Origin: an uncultured Lachnospiraceae bacterium
Lineage (GTDB): Bacteria > Bacillota > Clostridia > Lachnospirales > Lachnospiraceae
NCBI GenBank assembly: GCA_946626215.1
Contig: CAMOUD010000009.1
Span: 1-38,333, forward strand
DNA length: 38,333 bases
Direction of reading: 5' to 3'
The notes under the pieces were generated by a model. That model was given only the letters and a program-made list of their open reading frames with translations. It made no database searches and was not told where the DNA came from. Within the stretch, counting starts at the first letter, position 1. Every line of letters begins with the position of its first letter. Positions 18,497 through 27,181 of the stretch are shown here, one piece after another. The position numbers and the translations under genes were made by a program.

Positions 18497-20038
18497 TTAT
18501 GCTGTCGTCTCCTCTCCCGATTCCAGGCCGCTCTTCTGGACCAGGTGGAGGAGGAACATGGTCCCCACGGTCAGGACCACGCCCACCAGAAGGGACGCGA
18601 AGACGTTCCTGGACATGCCGGCCACCACATAGGTCACAAAGGAGATGGCCGCCGCCGTCAGGGCGTAGGGCATCTGGGTCGATACATGGGCGATATGGTC
18701 GCACTGGGCGCCCGCCGAGGACATGATGGTCGTATCGGAGATGGGGGAGCAGTGGTCGCCGCAGACCGCGCCTGCCATGCAGGCCGATACGCAGATGACT
18801 GCCATCTGGGCCGTTGCCGGATTATCCAGGGCAAAGACCTTGAGGGTGATGGGGATCAGGATGCCGAAGGTGCCCCAGGAGGTGCCGGTGGCAAAGGACA
18901 GGAAGCAGGCGATCAGGAAGATGACGGCGGGCAGCATGTTCTGGACGCTGCCGGAGAAGGAATCCACCATGGCCGCCACATATTCAGCCGCGCCCAGGGA
19001 ATCGGTCATGCCCTTCAGGGTCCAGGCCAGAGCCAGGATCATGATGGCGGGGACCATGGCGTTGAAGCCCTCGGTCAGAGAGTCCATGCAGGAGCGGAAC
19101 TTCAGGATGCCCCGGGAGACATAGAAGACCAGGGTCACCACCAGGCCGCAGAAGGACCCGATCATGAGGCCCACAGAGGCGTCGGAGTTGGCGAAAGACT
19201 CCACAAAGGAGGCGCCGGAGAAGAAGCCGCCGGAATAGATCATGCCCAGGACGCAGAAGATGACCAGGCAGACAATGGGCAGGACCAGGTCTATGACGCC
19301 GCCCTTGCCTTCCACCTCGACGGCGTCCGTCCGGCTGACGGGCTTGACGGTAAAGATATCATCGTTCCAGATGGCGTTGTGCTCATGCCTGGCCATGGGG
19401 CCGTAATCGATCTTGAAGACGGTCAGGGAAATGATCATGACCAGGGTCAGAAGGGCGTAATAGTTATAGGGAATGGCCCGGATAAAGAGCATGAGGCCGT
19501 TGGTCCCCTCGGGAGCGAAGCCGGAAACGGCCGCCGCCCAGGAACTGATGGGCGCGATGATGCAGACCGGCGCCGCGGTGGCGTCGATCAGATAGGCCAG
19601 CTTGGCCCTGGACACATGATGGCGGTCCGTGACGGGCCGCATGACGCTGCCCACGGTCAGGCAGTTGAAATAGTCGTCGATGAAGATCAGGACGCCCAGG
19701 AGCATGGTGCAGAGCTGGGCTCCCACCCGGGTCCTGATGTGGCTGGAGGCCCATTCGCCGAAGGCCCTGGACCCGCCCGCCTTGTTCATGAGCTGGACGA
19801 TGATGCCCAGGAAGACCAGAAAGATCAGGATGCCCATGTTGTAGGGATCGGACAGCTGGCCTACCAGGCCCTGTTCAGAGGTAAAGATGTGGAGCATGGT
19901 CCCCTCAAAGCTGAAGCCCGAATAGAGAAGGGCGCCTGCCACGATGCCGATGAAAAGAGAGGAGTAGACCTCCTTGGTGATCAGGGCAAGGCCGATGGCG
20001 ATGACCGGCGGAAGCAGTGACCAGATGGTTGCGTACAT
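18497..20038 (-). CDS. Na+/H+ antiporter, NhaC family
   Basis: 513 aa polytopic; IFIDDYFNCLTVGSVMRPVTDRHHVSRAKLAYLIDATAAPVCIIAPISSWAA and GTSWGTFGILIPI...GAVCGDHCSPISDTTIMSS. Confidence 0.93.
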   Translation of the reverse strand: MYATIWSLLPPVIAIGLALITKEVYSSLFIGIVAGALLYSGFSFEGTMLHIFTSEQGLVGQLSDPYNMGILIFLVFLGIIVQLMNKAGGSRAFGEWASSHIRTRVGAQLCTMLLGVLIFIDDYFNCLTVGSVMRPVTDRHHVSRAKLAYLIDATAAPVCIIAPISSWAAAVSGFAPEGTNGLMLFIRAIPYNYYALLTLVMIISLTVFKIDYGPMARHEHNAIWNDDIFTVKPVSRTDAVEVEGKGGVIDLVLPIVCLVIFCVLGMIYSGGFFSGASFVESFANSDASVGLMIGSFCGLVVTLVFYVSRGILKFRSCMDSLTEGFNAMVPAIMILALAWTLKGMTDSLGAAEYVAAMVDSFSGSVQNMLPAVIFLIACFLSFATGTSWGTFGILIPITLKVFALDNPATAQMAVICVSACMAGAVCGDHCSPISDTTIMSSAGAQCDHIAHVSTQMPYALTAAAISFVTYVVAGMSRNVFASLLVGVVLTVGTMFLLHLVQKSGLESGEETTA

Positions 20039-20213
20039 AAATACAGTCCCCCTTTGGTTGTGGAAATTTCGGTTCCGGTTCAGCGATTCATCGCGTTAAA
20101 GCAAAACCAAAGCCTACTATATCACAGAATTAATAAAAATAAAATCAGATTTTATAAATATTCAGTCCTCTCCGCTCTTCGGCCCGACGCCTGCCGGGAC
20201 AGGCGGGCCTGCC

Positions 20214-20243
20214 TTGACAAAGGGCCTTCTTTCTTCTTAAGAT
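20214..20243 (+). promoter_or_regulatory. Candidate sigma-70 promoter of the + strand signalling block
   Basis: TTGACA (20214-20219), 18-nt spacer, TAAGAT (20238-20243), about 38 nt before the ATG at 20282. Confidence 0.55.
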
Positions 20244-20281
20244 GGAAACCGGAACAAAGACAGACAAGACAGGGAGTACTT

Positions 20282-21268
20282 ATGGCTGAAGGACTTACCA
20301 GAGATTTTCAGGACGCGTACGGAAACGATACCAAGGTCACCATGAACATGCTGCACTCGGCCTCTGTCCGCATCGCCCAGGACAGGAACGCCTACGTGAC
20401 CATCACGGACAGCGACCAGGCCTTTAAGATCGTGAACCCCTCGGGCCGGGACCGGGCCGAGGACCTTCTGACGGCCGGCCGGGAGGAGGGCGAGACCGGC
20501 AAGGAATACGCCCGCCGCCTGGGCATCACCCCCCAGGAGCTGTCCATGTTCAAGGCCAGGGCCTCCAACTTCCGGGTCCCCCGCCGGGACATCGTGCTCA
20601 AGGCCATCCTGGGCCGGTCCCCCGTCCCGGATGAGGGCGTGGTGGACCACATCCTCATGGAGCTCCACCATCCGGGCCTGTTCACCTCCACCTATGACCT
20701 GGAGGCCAACCGCCGCAACGAGGTCCTCCGGGCCGTCTTTTCCTGGCTCCGGACCCATGTCCTGCCGGACCACATCCTCTTCGCCTCCTTCATCCTGGAC
20801 AGGCTGGGCCTGCCGGACCTGGACCTCAAGGACGTGGACTATTCCGTCTTCGCCGATTGGGCCAGGGAGCCCGAAGGCGTCCGCTTCCTGGAGGACTGCA
20901 GGGCCAGGATGGACCTGGTCTCCTATTCGGATTTTTCCAGCCGCAGGGCCGACCTGCGCCAGGCCTTCATAGAAAGAGAGCACCTGGAGGGCAAGTCCAT
21001 GCCCTATGTCTATGACCAGCTCTATTACAAGGGCCAGCAGACCTGCAGCGTCAACGTGATCCAGGATTTCTTCGGCCGGATGACAAGGCCCAGGTCCCGG
21101 TCCGCCAGGGATACCATCATCGAGATGGGCATCAAGCTGGGCTGCGACCTGGCCGGCATCAATACCATGCTGGTGGAGGCCAACTACGCCCTCCTCTATC
21201 CCCGGAGCTTTTTCCAGTTCGACGTCCTGGCCTACCGGAGGCTCTGCGAGGAGAACGGCACGGAATAA
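20282..21268 (+). CDS. Uncharacterised 328-aa protein with an N-terminal-half HTH-like region
   Basis: MAEGLTRDFQDAYGNDTKVTMNMLHSASVRIAQ...; ATG at 20282 preceded by a GGGAG SD. Helix-rich segment GITPQELSMFKARASNFRVPRRDIVLKAIL...RRNEVLRAVFSWL; no confident family. Confidence 0.85.
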   Translation: MAEGLTRDFQDAYGNDTKVTMNMLHSASVRIAQDRNAYVTITDSDQAFKIVNPSGRDRAEDLLTAGREEGETGKEYARRLGITPQELSMFKARASNFRVPRRDIVLKAILGRSPVPDEGVVDHILMELHHPGLFTSTYDLEANRRNEVLRAVFSWLRTHVLPDHILFASFILDRLGLPDLDLKDVDYSVFADWAREPEGVRFLEDCRARMDLVSYSDFSSRRADLRQAFIEREHLEGKSMPYVYDQLYYKGQQTCSVNVIQDFFGRMTRPRSRSARDTIIEMGIKLGCDLAGINTMLVEANYALLYPRSFFQFDVLAYRRLCEENGTE

Positions 21269-21407
21269 TGCGCCTTCCGGGCCCCCGGACTGCTTCGCCC
21301 CCGCGGGATTTAACAAACCCTGCAGGGGCGCTTTCCTTCCTCTCTCAGTATGCTAATATGTAGATATCTGCAGACATACAGCAGTGAAAGACCATCCGGA
21401 GGAACCT

Positions 21408-22205
21408 ATGATATCAGTTTCGGATTCCTATGAATTCTCATACAGACATAAAAAGGCGGAGAACCAGGACGCCTGCTTTACCCTCTCCTGCGTGGGGGCC
21501 GGGGTCGCCAGCGGCGGCATGCGGATCCAGGCAGTGGCGGACGGGGTCTCCTCCTCCAACGGTCGGATCTCCGCCCGGACCGCCCTGGAGGCTGCCTACG
21601 GCCCTCTGGCGGCCCTGCTGGCAGACCTGCCCGCCATGGCCTCCCTGCCGCGCAGGAGCCAGGACGCCAGGATTCGGGAGGCCATGCAGACGGCCGTCCG
21701 GGAGGCTGACAGCGCCCTCCGGGCCCACGCGGGCGACTGCGGCTCCACCATCTCCATCGCCGTCATGTACCGGGACAGGATCTATACCTGCAACATAGGC
21801 GACTCTCCCATCTACCTGCTCAAGGGCATCGCCCGGGACCCCTCCTTCCTGGAGCTCTACCACTGCCAGAACGAGGCGGCGGAAAGGGTCCGCCGGGGCG
21901 AGATGACCCGGGAGGAAGCCAGGCTCTCTCCCTTCCGCAACCACCTGATCCGGTCCCTGGGAGAGACCAGAAGGATCCTCAACGAGGACATTCCTATTTT
22001 TGTGGAAGCCCTGGCGGCCGACAACGTCCTTCTCATGGGAAGCGACGGAGCCCTGTCGGTCCTTCGCCCTGGCCGGATCGAGGGACTCATGCAGTCCAGC
22101 AAAAACATGCAGAACCTGGTGGAGCGGATCTACGAGGAGGTCGACGAGACCACCGACGCCGAAGACAACTTCACCGCCCTGGCCTCACGTATACTGGTCA
22201 ACTGA
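21408..22205 (+). CDS. PP2C-family protein serine/threonine phosphatase
   Basis: PP2C motifs AENQDACF, AVADGVSSS, CNIGDSPIYLLKG, MGSDGALSVL, EDNFTALASRIL; SD GGAGG before the ATG at 21408. Confidence 0.9.
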   Translation: MISVSDSYEFSYRHKKAENQDACFTLSCVGAGVASGGMRIQAVADGVSSSNGRISARTALEAAYGPLAALLADLPAMASLPRRSQDARIREAMQTAVREADSALRAHAGDCGSTISIAVMYRDRIYTCNIGDSPIYLLKGIARDPSFLELYHCQNEAAERVRRGEMTREEARLSPFRNHLIRSLGETRRILNEDIPIFVEALAADNVLLMGSDGALSVLRPGRIEGLMQSSKNMQNLVERIYEEVDETTDAEDNFTALASRILVN

Positions 22206-22218
22206 CAGGAGCACGCTT

Positions 22219-24093
22219 ATGGCATCCGGAATCTTCCGTTACAGCAAGGACAAGATCCACTACATGGACTGCCCCTATGAGGGCACTCCCATCGATATAA
22301 ACGCATCAGATACCAAGGACATCTATCGGATCCGCTTTACGGGCCAGGTCCCGGAAGGGGGTCCTTTTTACCGCGGCGTGGACTACTGCCTCAAGGTCGT
22401 CACGGTCTGCGGGACCCGGGGGGCCCTGCCGGCCAACCGGGACTACTGGGACGCCGCCGGCTTCCAGGGGGACCATCTCATGCACGCCATCGCCCTGGAT
22501 GAGACCGGCGACCTGATCGCCGGCCAGCTCCGGCAGACCGGCCACATCGACGCCGCCTTCGCGGACAGCCGCTTCATGATCCTGGAACCCGACGGGACCA
22601 GCCTGGCCGACCTGATCGATTCCTCCAGAGCCCCGGACACGGGCATGATCGGGGAGTCCGTCCTGCCCGTCAGGCGCCGCCTGGACTATCTCTACCAGAT
22701 CTGCCAGGGCCTGGAGGAGCTCTACAGCCAGGTCCCCCGGGACGGCCGGAGGGTCGTATCCTACCGGGACCTCAAGGAGGAGAACGTCCTGATCTTCTTC
22801 CGTCCCGACGGCGACCTGGTCCAGCTGATCGACTTTGCCACCATCCGCCTGGAAGACTCGGCGGGCTTTTCCTCCTCGGGCACCTACAGGACCCACTTTT
22901 CGGAATCCAATACGGCTCCCGAGGATGTGCTGGCCCCCGGCGATCCGGCGGTCCCCACCTATACAGGCGGGACCCAGGATGAAAAGACCGACGTGTTCGC
23001 CCTGGGCATGATCCTGGGCACCCTCTTCACCAACTGCAGGCCCCTGCGCCGCTGGATCCGCAAGTGCGCCATGGAGACCGCCAACCAGGAGAATCTCTGG
23101 GTCAATTCCTACGCCCGGGTCATCAAGGGCTACGGCTACCGGGACTACCACTGGCTGGAGAACGAGCTGGAGGGGATCCTCCGCTGGGATCCGGCCATGA
23201 CGGATACGGCCCTTTCCCGCCTGCAGAGGCTCTTCCGCCAGGCGACCAGCCTCTGGCCCGACCGCAGGCCTTCCCTGGCCACCTTCATGGAAAGGGTCGA
23301 GGAGCTGATCCAGCTCCTGCCCCGGGATCCGGAAGGGTCCGGAGAGGAGGAGGGCTACTGGTTCACCGTCTTTATCGAGAACACCTCCTGCGGTCCTGAG
23401 ATGGTCCCTGCCTACCGGGAGGCGGCAGAAGAGATCCTCCGGGACCAGACCCGGCAGCTCGCCGACAACGGAGTGGAAGACCCGGCCGTCTACGCGGCCA
23501 TCATCCGCTACCGGGACGAGACCGCCAGGACCCCTGACGCCGTCACCTCCCCCGCCATGGTCTACCGGGAGGACTCCTTCCTGGATAAGATCCTGCCTGA
23601 CTTTGAAAGAACGCCCTTGATCCCCGGCGCGGCCGGGGGCCTGACCGAAGCGGTCCGTGCCCTGCAGAACTTCTGCCGGCTGAAGAACCCCCGGTTCACC
23701 GGCTCTGTCTTTATCCTGACTCCCGGGATCCCGCCGGAGGAAGCCCTGGAGAAGGCCCGTTTCTTCGAGGTCCTGGACGACTGTCTCCGGATCACCGTGG
23801 ACAGCTGCCGCTTCCCCCTGAACGTGACCGTATGCGCCTCCTCCTCCCCCTACCTGGACTGGTGCGATACCAGGCTCCTGCCGGTCAAGGCGGCGCCCGC
23901 TGCTCCCGTTCCGGCCCCCGCGCCTGTCCCCGCCCCCGCGCCTGAAAAGCCCGCCCGGAAGGATCCGGTCCCGGACGCCTCCGAGGACACCGATCCCCTG
24001 AGGCTGGAGGACGGCATCTATGTGGGAGCCGGCGCCATTTATGTCCTGGACGAAGGCGGCGCCCCCGTCTACGTGATGAAGATGAAATCCTGA
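22219..24093 (+). CDS. Serine/threonine protein kinase with C-terminal vWA-like region and Pro/Ala linker
   Basis: Kinase motifs YCLKVV (beta3 Lys), SYRDLKEENVLI (HRD variant), QLIDFATI (DFG variant), TAPEDV (APE). C-terminal YWFTVFIENTSCGPEM...AAGGLTEAVRAL...SVFILTPG resembles a degenerate vWA fold; then PAPAPVPAPAPEKPA and a short tail domain. Confidence 0.82.
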   Translation: MASGIFRYSKDKIHYMDCPYEGTPIDINASDTKDIYRIRFTGQVPEGGPFYRGVDYCLKVVTVCGTRGALPANRDYWDAAGFQGDHLMHAIALDETGDLIAGQLRQTGHIDAAFADSRFMILEPDGTSLADLIDSSRAPDTGMIGESVLPVRRRLDYLYQICQGLEELYSQVPRDGRRVVSYRDLKEENVLIFFRPDGDLVQLIDFATIRLEDSAGFSSSGTYRTHFSESNTAPEDVLAPGDPAVPTYTGGTQDEKTDVFALGMILGTLFTNCRPLRRWIRKCAMETANQENLWVNSYARVIKGYGYRDYHWLENELEGILRWDPAMTDTALSRLQRLFRQATSLWPDRRPSLATFMERVEELIQLLPRDPEGSGEEEGYWFTVFIENTSCGPEMVPAYREAAEEILRDQTRQLADNGVEDPAVYAAIIRYRDETARTPDAVTSPAMVYREDSFLDKILPDFERTPLIPGAAGGLTEAVRALQNFCRLKNPRFTGSVFILTPGIPPEEALEKARFFEVLDDCLRITVDSCRFPLNVTVCASSSPYLDWCDTRLLPVKAAPAAPVPAPAPVPAPAPEKPARKDPVPDASEDTDPLRLEDGIYVGAGAIYVLDEGGAPVYVMKMKS

Positions 24094-24118
24094 ACCACCG
24101 CCTGAAAAGGAGGCTGCT

Positions 24119-24703
24119 TTGCGTAAAGATATCGAACCCCGCGGAGAAGGGCTCCGCCGGCTCCTGGGCCGGGTCATGATCCTGGAGATCTTCGTGATCC
24201 TCCTTCTGATCATCCTTTCCGTCCTCTCCCCTTCCCTTCTTTCTGCCCTGGGGGATTCTCCCCTGCTCCCCGCCCTGGTCGCCCTCATGGTCATGGTCCC
24301 CATCGTATGGCTGATCCTGACGGCCATGTCCGGCAGCGGCGAGGACGACGGCGAGGAGGAGGAAGCGGAAACGGAGGAGGACCTGCCCGTTCCTGCCGGA
24401 GACTTCCCCGATTATTCCTTCATCCGGGTCCAGCGCCTGTCAGGCCCCGACGCCATTACCAGCCGGGACCGGGTCATCCTGCTGACCAGAGAGGGCATTT
24501 ATGAGATCTCGGCCGAATCCCGGGCCCCCGGGGCCGTCGTTTCCCTCTGCTTCAAGGGAGGCGCCCTCTGGATCCGGGGCCAGAAGGATATCCCCCTGGA
24601 ATCCGGCCGCCCCCTGATCCTCTACTCCAACTCTGCCGCCGGCACCCGGATCCCTCAGTACGCCCTGACCTTTATCCACGGAAAGGAGGCCCCTCATGCT
24701 TGA
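24119..24703 (+). CDS. Two-TM protein with acidic linker and beta-rich C-terminal domain, unknown function
   Basis: TTG start after an AAAAGGAGG SD; two hydrophobic segments (MILEIFVILLLIILSVLS, LLPALVALMVMVPIVWLILTAM), GEDDGEEEEAETEED linker. Overlaps the start of the next gene. Confidence 0.8.
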   Translation: MRKDIEPRGEGLRRLLGRVMILEIFVILLLIILSVLSPSLLSALGDSPLLPALVALMVMVPIVWLILTAMSGSGEDDGEEEEAETEEDLPVPAGDFPDYSFIRVQRLSGPDAITSRDRVILLTREGIYEISAESRAPGAVVSLCFKGGALWIRGQKDIPLESGRPLILYSNSAAGTRIPQYALTFIHGKEAPHA

Positions 24704-25853
24704 GCCCGGTAAATATATCTGCCATGTCTGCGGCAAGGTCTCCAACATCAACTATTACTACCATGCCAGGTCCGGCATCGGCGCCGTCCTTACCCGCGTG
24801 CCCGAGACCGGAGAATACAGGCTGAGGCCCTACTTCCCCGAGAACAAGGAGCGGACCGACCATCCGGGCTTCACCCTCCGGATGCAGGCGGACCCGGATC
24901 CCGAGGACCACGGAGCGCCGACCCAGATCCGGGCCGTCATGCGGACCGACGACGGGACCCGGTCAGACCTGGCCCTCCGCCGGTGCTGCCCCTGCTGCTC
25001 CACCATGACCCGGCTCTACCGGGACTACGGCACCTGCCCTCTCTATGTCATCGCCCTGACCGGCATGCCCACCACCGGCAAGAGCACCTGGGTCACGGCC
25101 ATCGCCAATCCCCTGACCCTGGCCCGGCTCCGGGAATCCGGCTGCCGCTGGGACATCGAGCCGGTCAATCTCTCCGAGATGTCCACGGATGAAGAATCCA
25201 CCCCCACCGGCTCCATCGGCCGCACCACCTACCTCCTGGTCCGGGATGAGGAGGGCCAGATCAGGGCCGGCGTCCTGGTCCGGGACTTTTCCGGAGAGCT
25301 TTTCGGAAGCTCCGGGGCCGAAGAGGATGAGCGCTGGAAGGAATACAGCCGGGAATGGTCCCTCTTTGCCCGCCAGCGGGGCGGCTACGACGGGCCCGAC
25401 CTCTATTTCATCATGGACAGCGCGGTCCCCATCCCCGGCCGGTCCGAGCAGGCCATCACCGCCTTCAATTCCCTGCGGGACAACGCCCGGATCAGCGGCA
25501 AGCCCCTGGGCCTGATCCTGACCCACGCGGACCAGCTCATGGAAGCGGCCCCGCCCGATCCCGGCGATCCTACGGGCCAGGTCCCCCTGATCAATAAGAG
25601 GACCTTCCCCTCCAACACCAGCTACCGGCCCAGAGCCCTGGCAGGCAGGCTGGCCCTGGAGAACTACCTGGTCAGCCGCATCTCCTCCCTGGGCCGCTAC
25701 CTGGCTCCCAGGCCCGGCTACCGGGGCTTCCTGGTCAAGTCCTGCGAAAAGGTCGGGACCCGCCAGAATTTCGAGAATCCCATCAACGTCCTGGATCCCC
25801 TGATCTGGGCTCTCAACACCCTTGGAATCTTCCCCATGGATGAGAAAGGCTGA
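24696..25853 (+). CDS. P-loop (TRAFAC-like) GTPase with N-terminal cysteine pairs
   Basis: Walker A GMPTTGKST, DFSG (switch II-like), LILTHADQL (G4-like THxD), N-terminal CHVCGK and CCPCC Cys pairs. Confidence 0.8.
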   Translation: MLEPGKYICHVCGKVSNINYYYHARSGIGAVLTRVPETGEYRLRPYFPENKERTDHPGFTLRMQADPDPEDHGAPTQIRAVMRTDDGTRSDLALRRCCPCCSTMTRLYRDYGTCPLYVIALTGMPTTGKSTWVTAIANPLTLARLRESGCRWDIEPVNLSEMSTDEESTPTGSIGRTTYLLVRDEEGQIRAGVLVRDFSGELFGSSGAEEDERWKEYSREWSLFARQRGGYDGPDLYFIMDSAVPIPGRSEQAITAFNSLRDNARISGKPLGLILTHADQLMEAAPPDPGDPTGQVPLINKRTFPSNTSYRPRALAGRLALENYLVSRISSLGRYLAPRPGYRGFLVKSCEKVGTRQNFENPINVLDPLIWALNTLGIFPMDEKG

Positions 25854-25867
25854 GAGAGGTAAATCCC

Positions 25868-27046
25868 ATGATCCACGCCATCATATACGCCAACCGGGAC
25901 CGGGGCTACGACCTCTATGACAGGAGCCCCGGCTTTCCCGAACAGGACCTGCCGGCCGTCCGCCGTGCCTCCGAGCTCATGTGCAGCGCCAGGCCCGTCC
26001 GGGAGGACCGGGCCAGGATCCGTTTCTGTCCCACGGACGGAGGCAGATATCTTCTGACCACCTGCATCTCCCAGCCGGAGGGCAATAAGGGAGAATCCAG
26101 GGGCCACCATACCGGCGTCACCTTCCTGATGAACGCTTCCGACACGGACCGCCTCCTGGAGGAGCCTGAAAGGGCCCTGGACGCGGCCCGGGCCCGGATG
26201 GAAGCCCTGCTGGAGGGATCGGAAAGGCCCGCCCGCATGAAAGCCGAGGACTTTCTGGAAGCCGGGAGCGGACCGGAGAAAGTCTCCGCCCCCGGCGAGG
26301 CCCTGCAGAGGGCCCTCCTCATGGCTGCCTGGTATGCCGCCGCCCCCGGAAAACAGGGCCAGGTCATGATCGTTTCCGGCCAGGATGAGGAATCTCCCGA
26401 CGCCTGCCTGGGCTGGCTCTGCCGGATCCTTCCCCCCGACCTGCGCCGGCTCCTGACCTTCCATACCGGCATCCTTACAGCCGCGGAGGGAAGCGGGACT
26501 GTCCTGAAATTCGCGGACCCCGCCTCCTTTTCCTCCATGAAGGCCAGAGACTTCGAGGGCGGAGACAGGACTGCCCTGGCCCTTTTCAGCGCCGGTGAAC
26601 TGACCAGCTTTGACCAGCGGGCCGACAAGGCCGCCGACCGGCTTCTTGCCTTTGCTTCGAAAAAGGACCTGAAGGGGACCTGCCTCCGGGCCAGGGACCA
26701 GACCAAGGCCTTTCTTTCCATCGCGGACGGAAAAGAACCGGAAATGCCCGCCGGGCAGGGAGACAGAACCATGGAATCCAGAAAGAACAGAAAAGAACAC
26801 AGACGGGGCAGCCTTCTGCCGGCCCTCCTCCTCCAGGTCCTGACCTGCGCCCTGGCCCTGACCGGCCTCTTCTTCATGGTCCGGAAGGTCCTGGACCTGA
26901 CCCTGGACAAGGGCGGGGAATATCTCCTCCTGTCCCTCGGAGACGCCAGGACCCTGATCCTGTGCGGGGGATGCCTGGCCGCGGGCGTGGTCCTGGGCGT
27001 CCTTCTGACCCTGCTCATCCAGACCCTTTCCCGCCTGGGCGAGTGA
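25868..27046 (+). CDS. GTPase-associated protein 1 (GAP1)-like protein with two C-terminal TM segments
   Basis: Directly follows the GTPase gene. N-terminal MIHAIIYANRDRGYDLYDRSPGFP is reminiscent of GAP1 proteins; the C-terminus has LLPALLLQVLTCALALTGLFFMV and LILCGGCLAAGVVLGVLLTLLIQTL. Confidence 0.65.
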   Translation: MIHAIIYANRDRGYDLYDRSPGFPEQDLPAVRRASELMCSARPVREDRARIRFCPTDGGRYLLTTCISQPEGNKGESRGHHTGVTFLMNASDTDRLLEEPERALDAARARMEALLEGSERPARMKAEDFLEAGSGPEKVSAPGEALQRALLMAAWYAAAPGKQGQVMIVSGQDEESPDACLGWLCRILPPDLRRLLTFHTGILTAAEGSGTVLKFADPASFSSMKARDFEGGDRTALALFSAGELTSFDQRADKAADRLLAFASKKDLKGTCLRARDQTKAFLSIADGKEPEMPAGQGDRTMESRKNRKEHRRGSLLPALLLQVLTCALALTGLFFMVRKVLDLTLDKGGEYLLLSLGDARTLILCGGCLAAGVVLGVLLTLLIQTLSRLGE

Positions 27047-27069
27047 AGGACCGGCTGAAGCAGGCCCAG

Positions 27070-27093
27070 AGGCTTTACAGGAAAAGCCTTTTT
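27070..27093 (+). terminator. Intrinsic terminator between the GAP1-like and exonuclease genes
   Basis: AGGCTTT-acagga-AAAGCCT followed by a TTTTT run. Confidence 0.7.
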
Positions 27094-27181
27094 ATGATAT
27101 GGTGTTGGCTGTATGACCTGCCCTTGCGAAAGGCAGGCCCGGCCCATGTCCATCCAGGTATTTCCGATTAAAAGAGGCCCC

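Noticed and set aside
22306-24327. 673-aa - strand ORF opposite the kinase
   Set aside because: Shadow ORF; the + strand carries clear kinase motifs and an SD.
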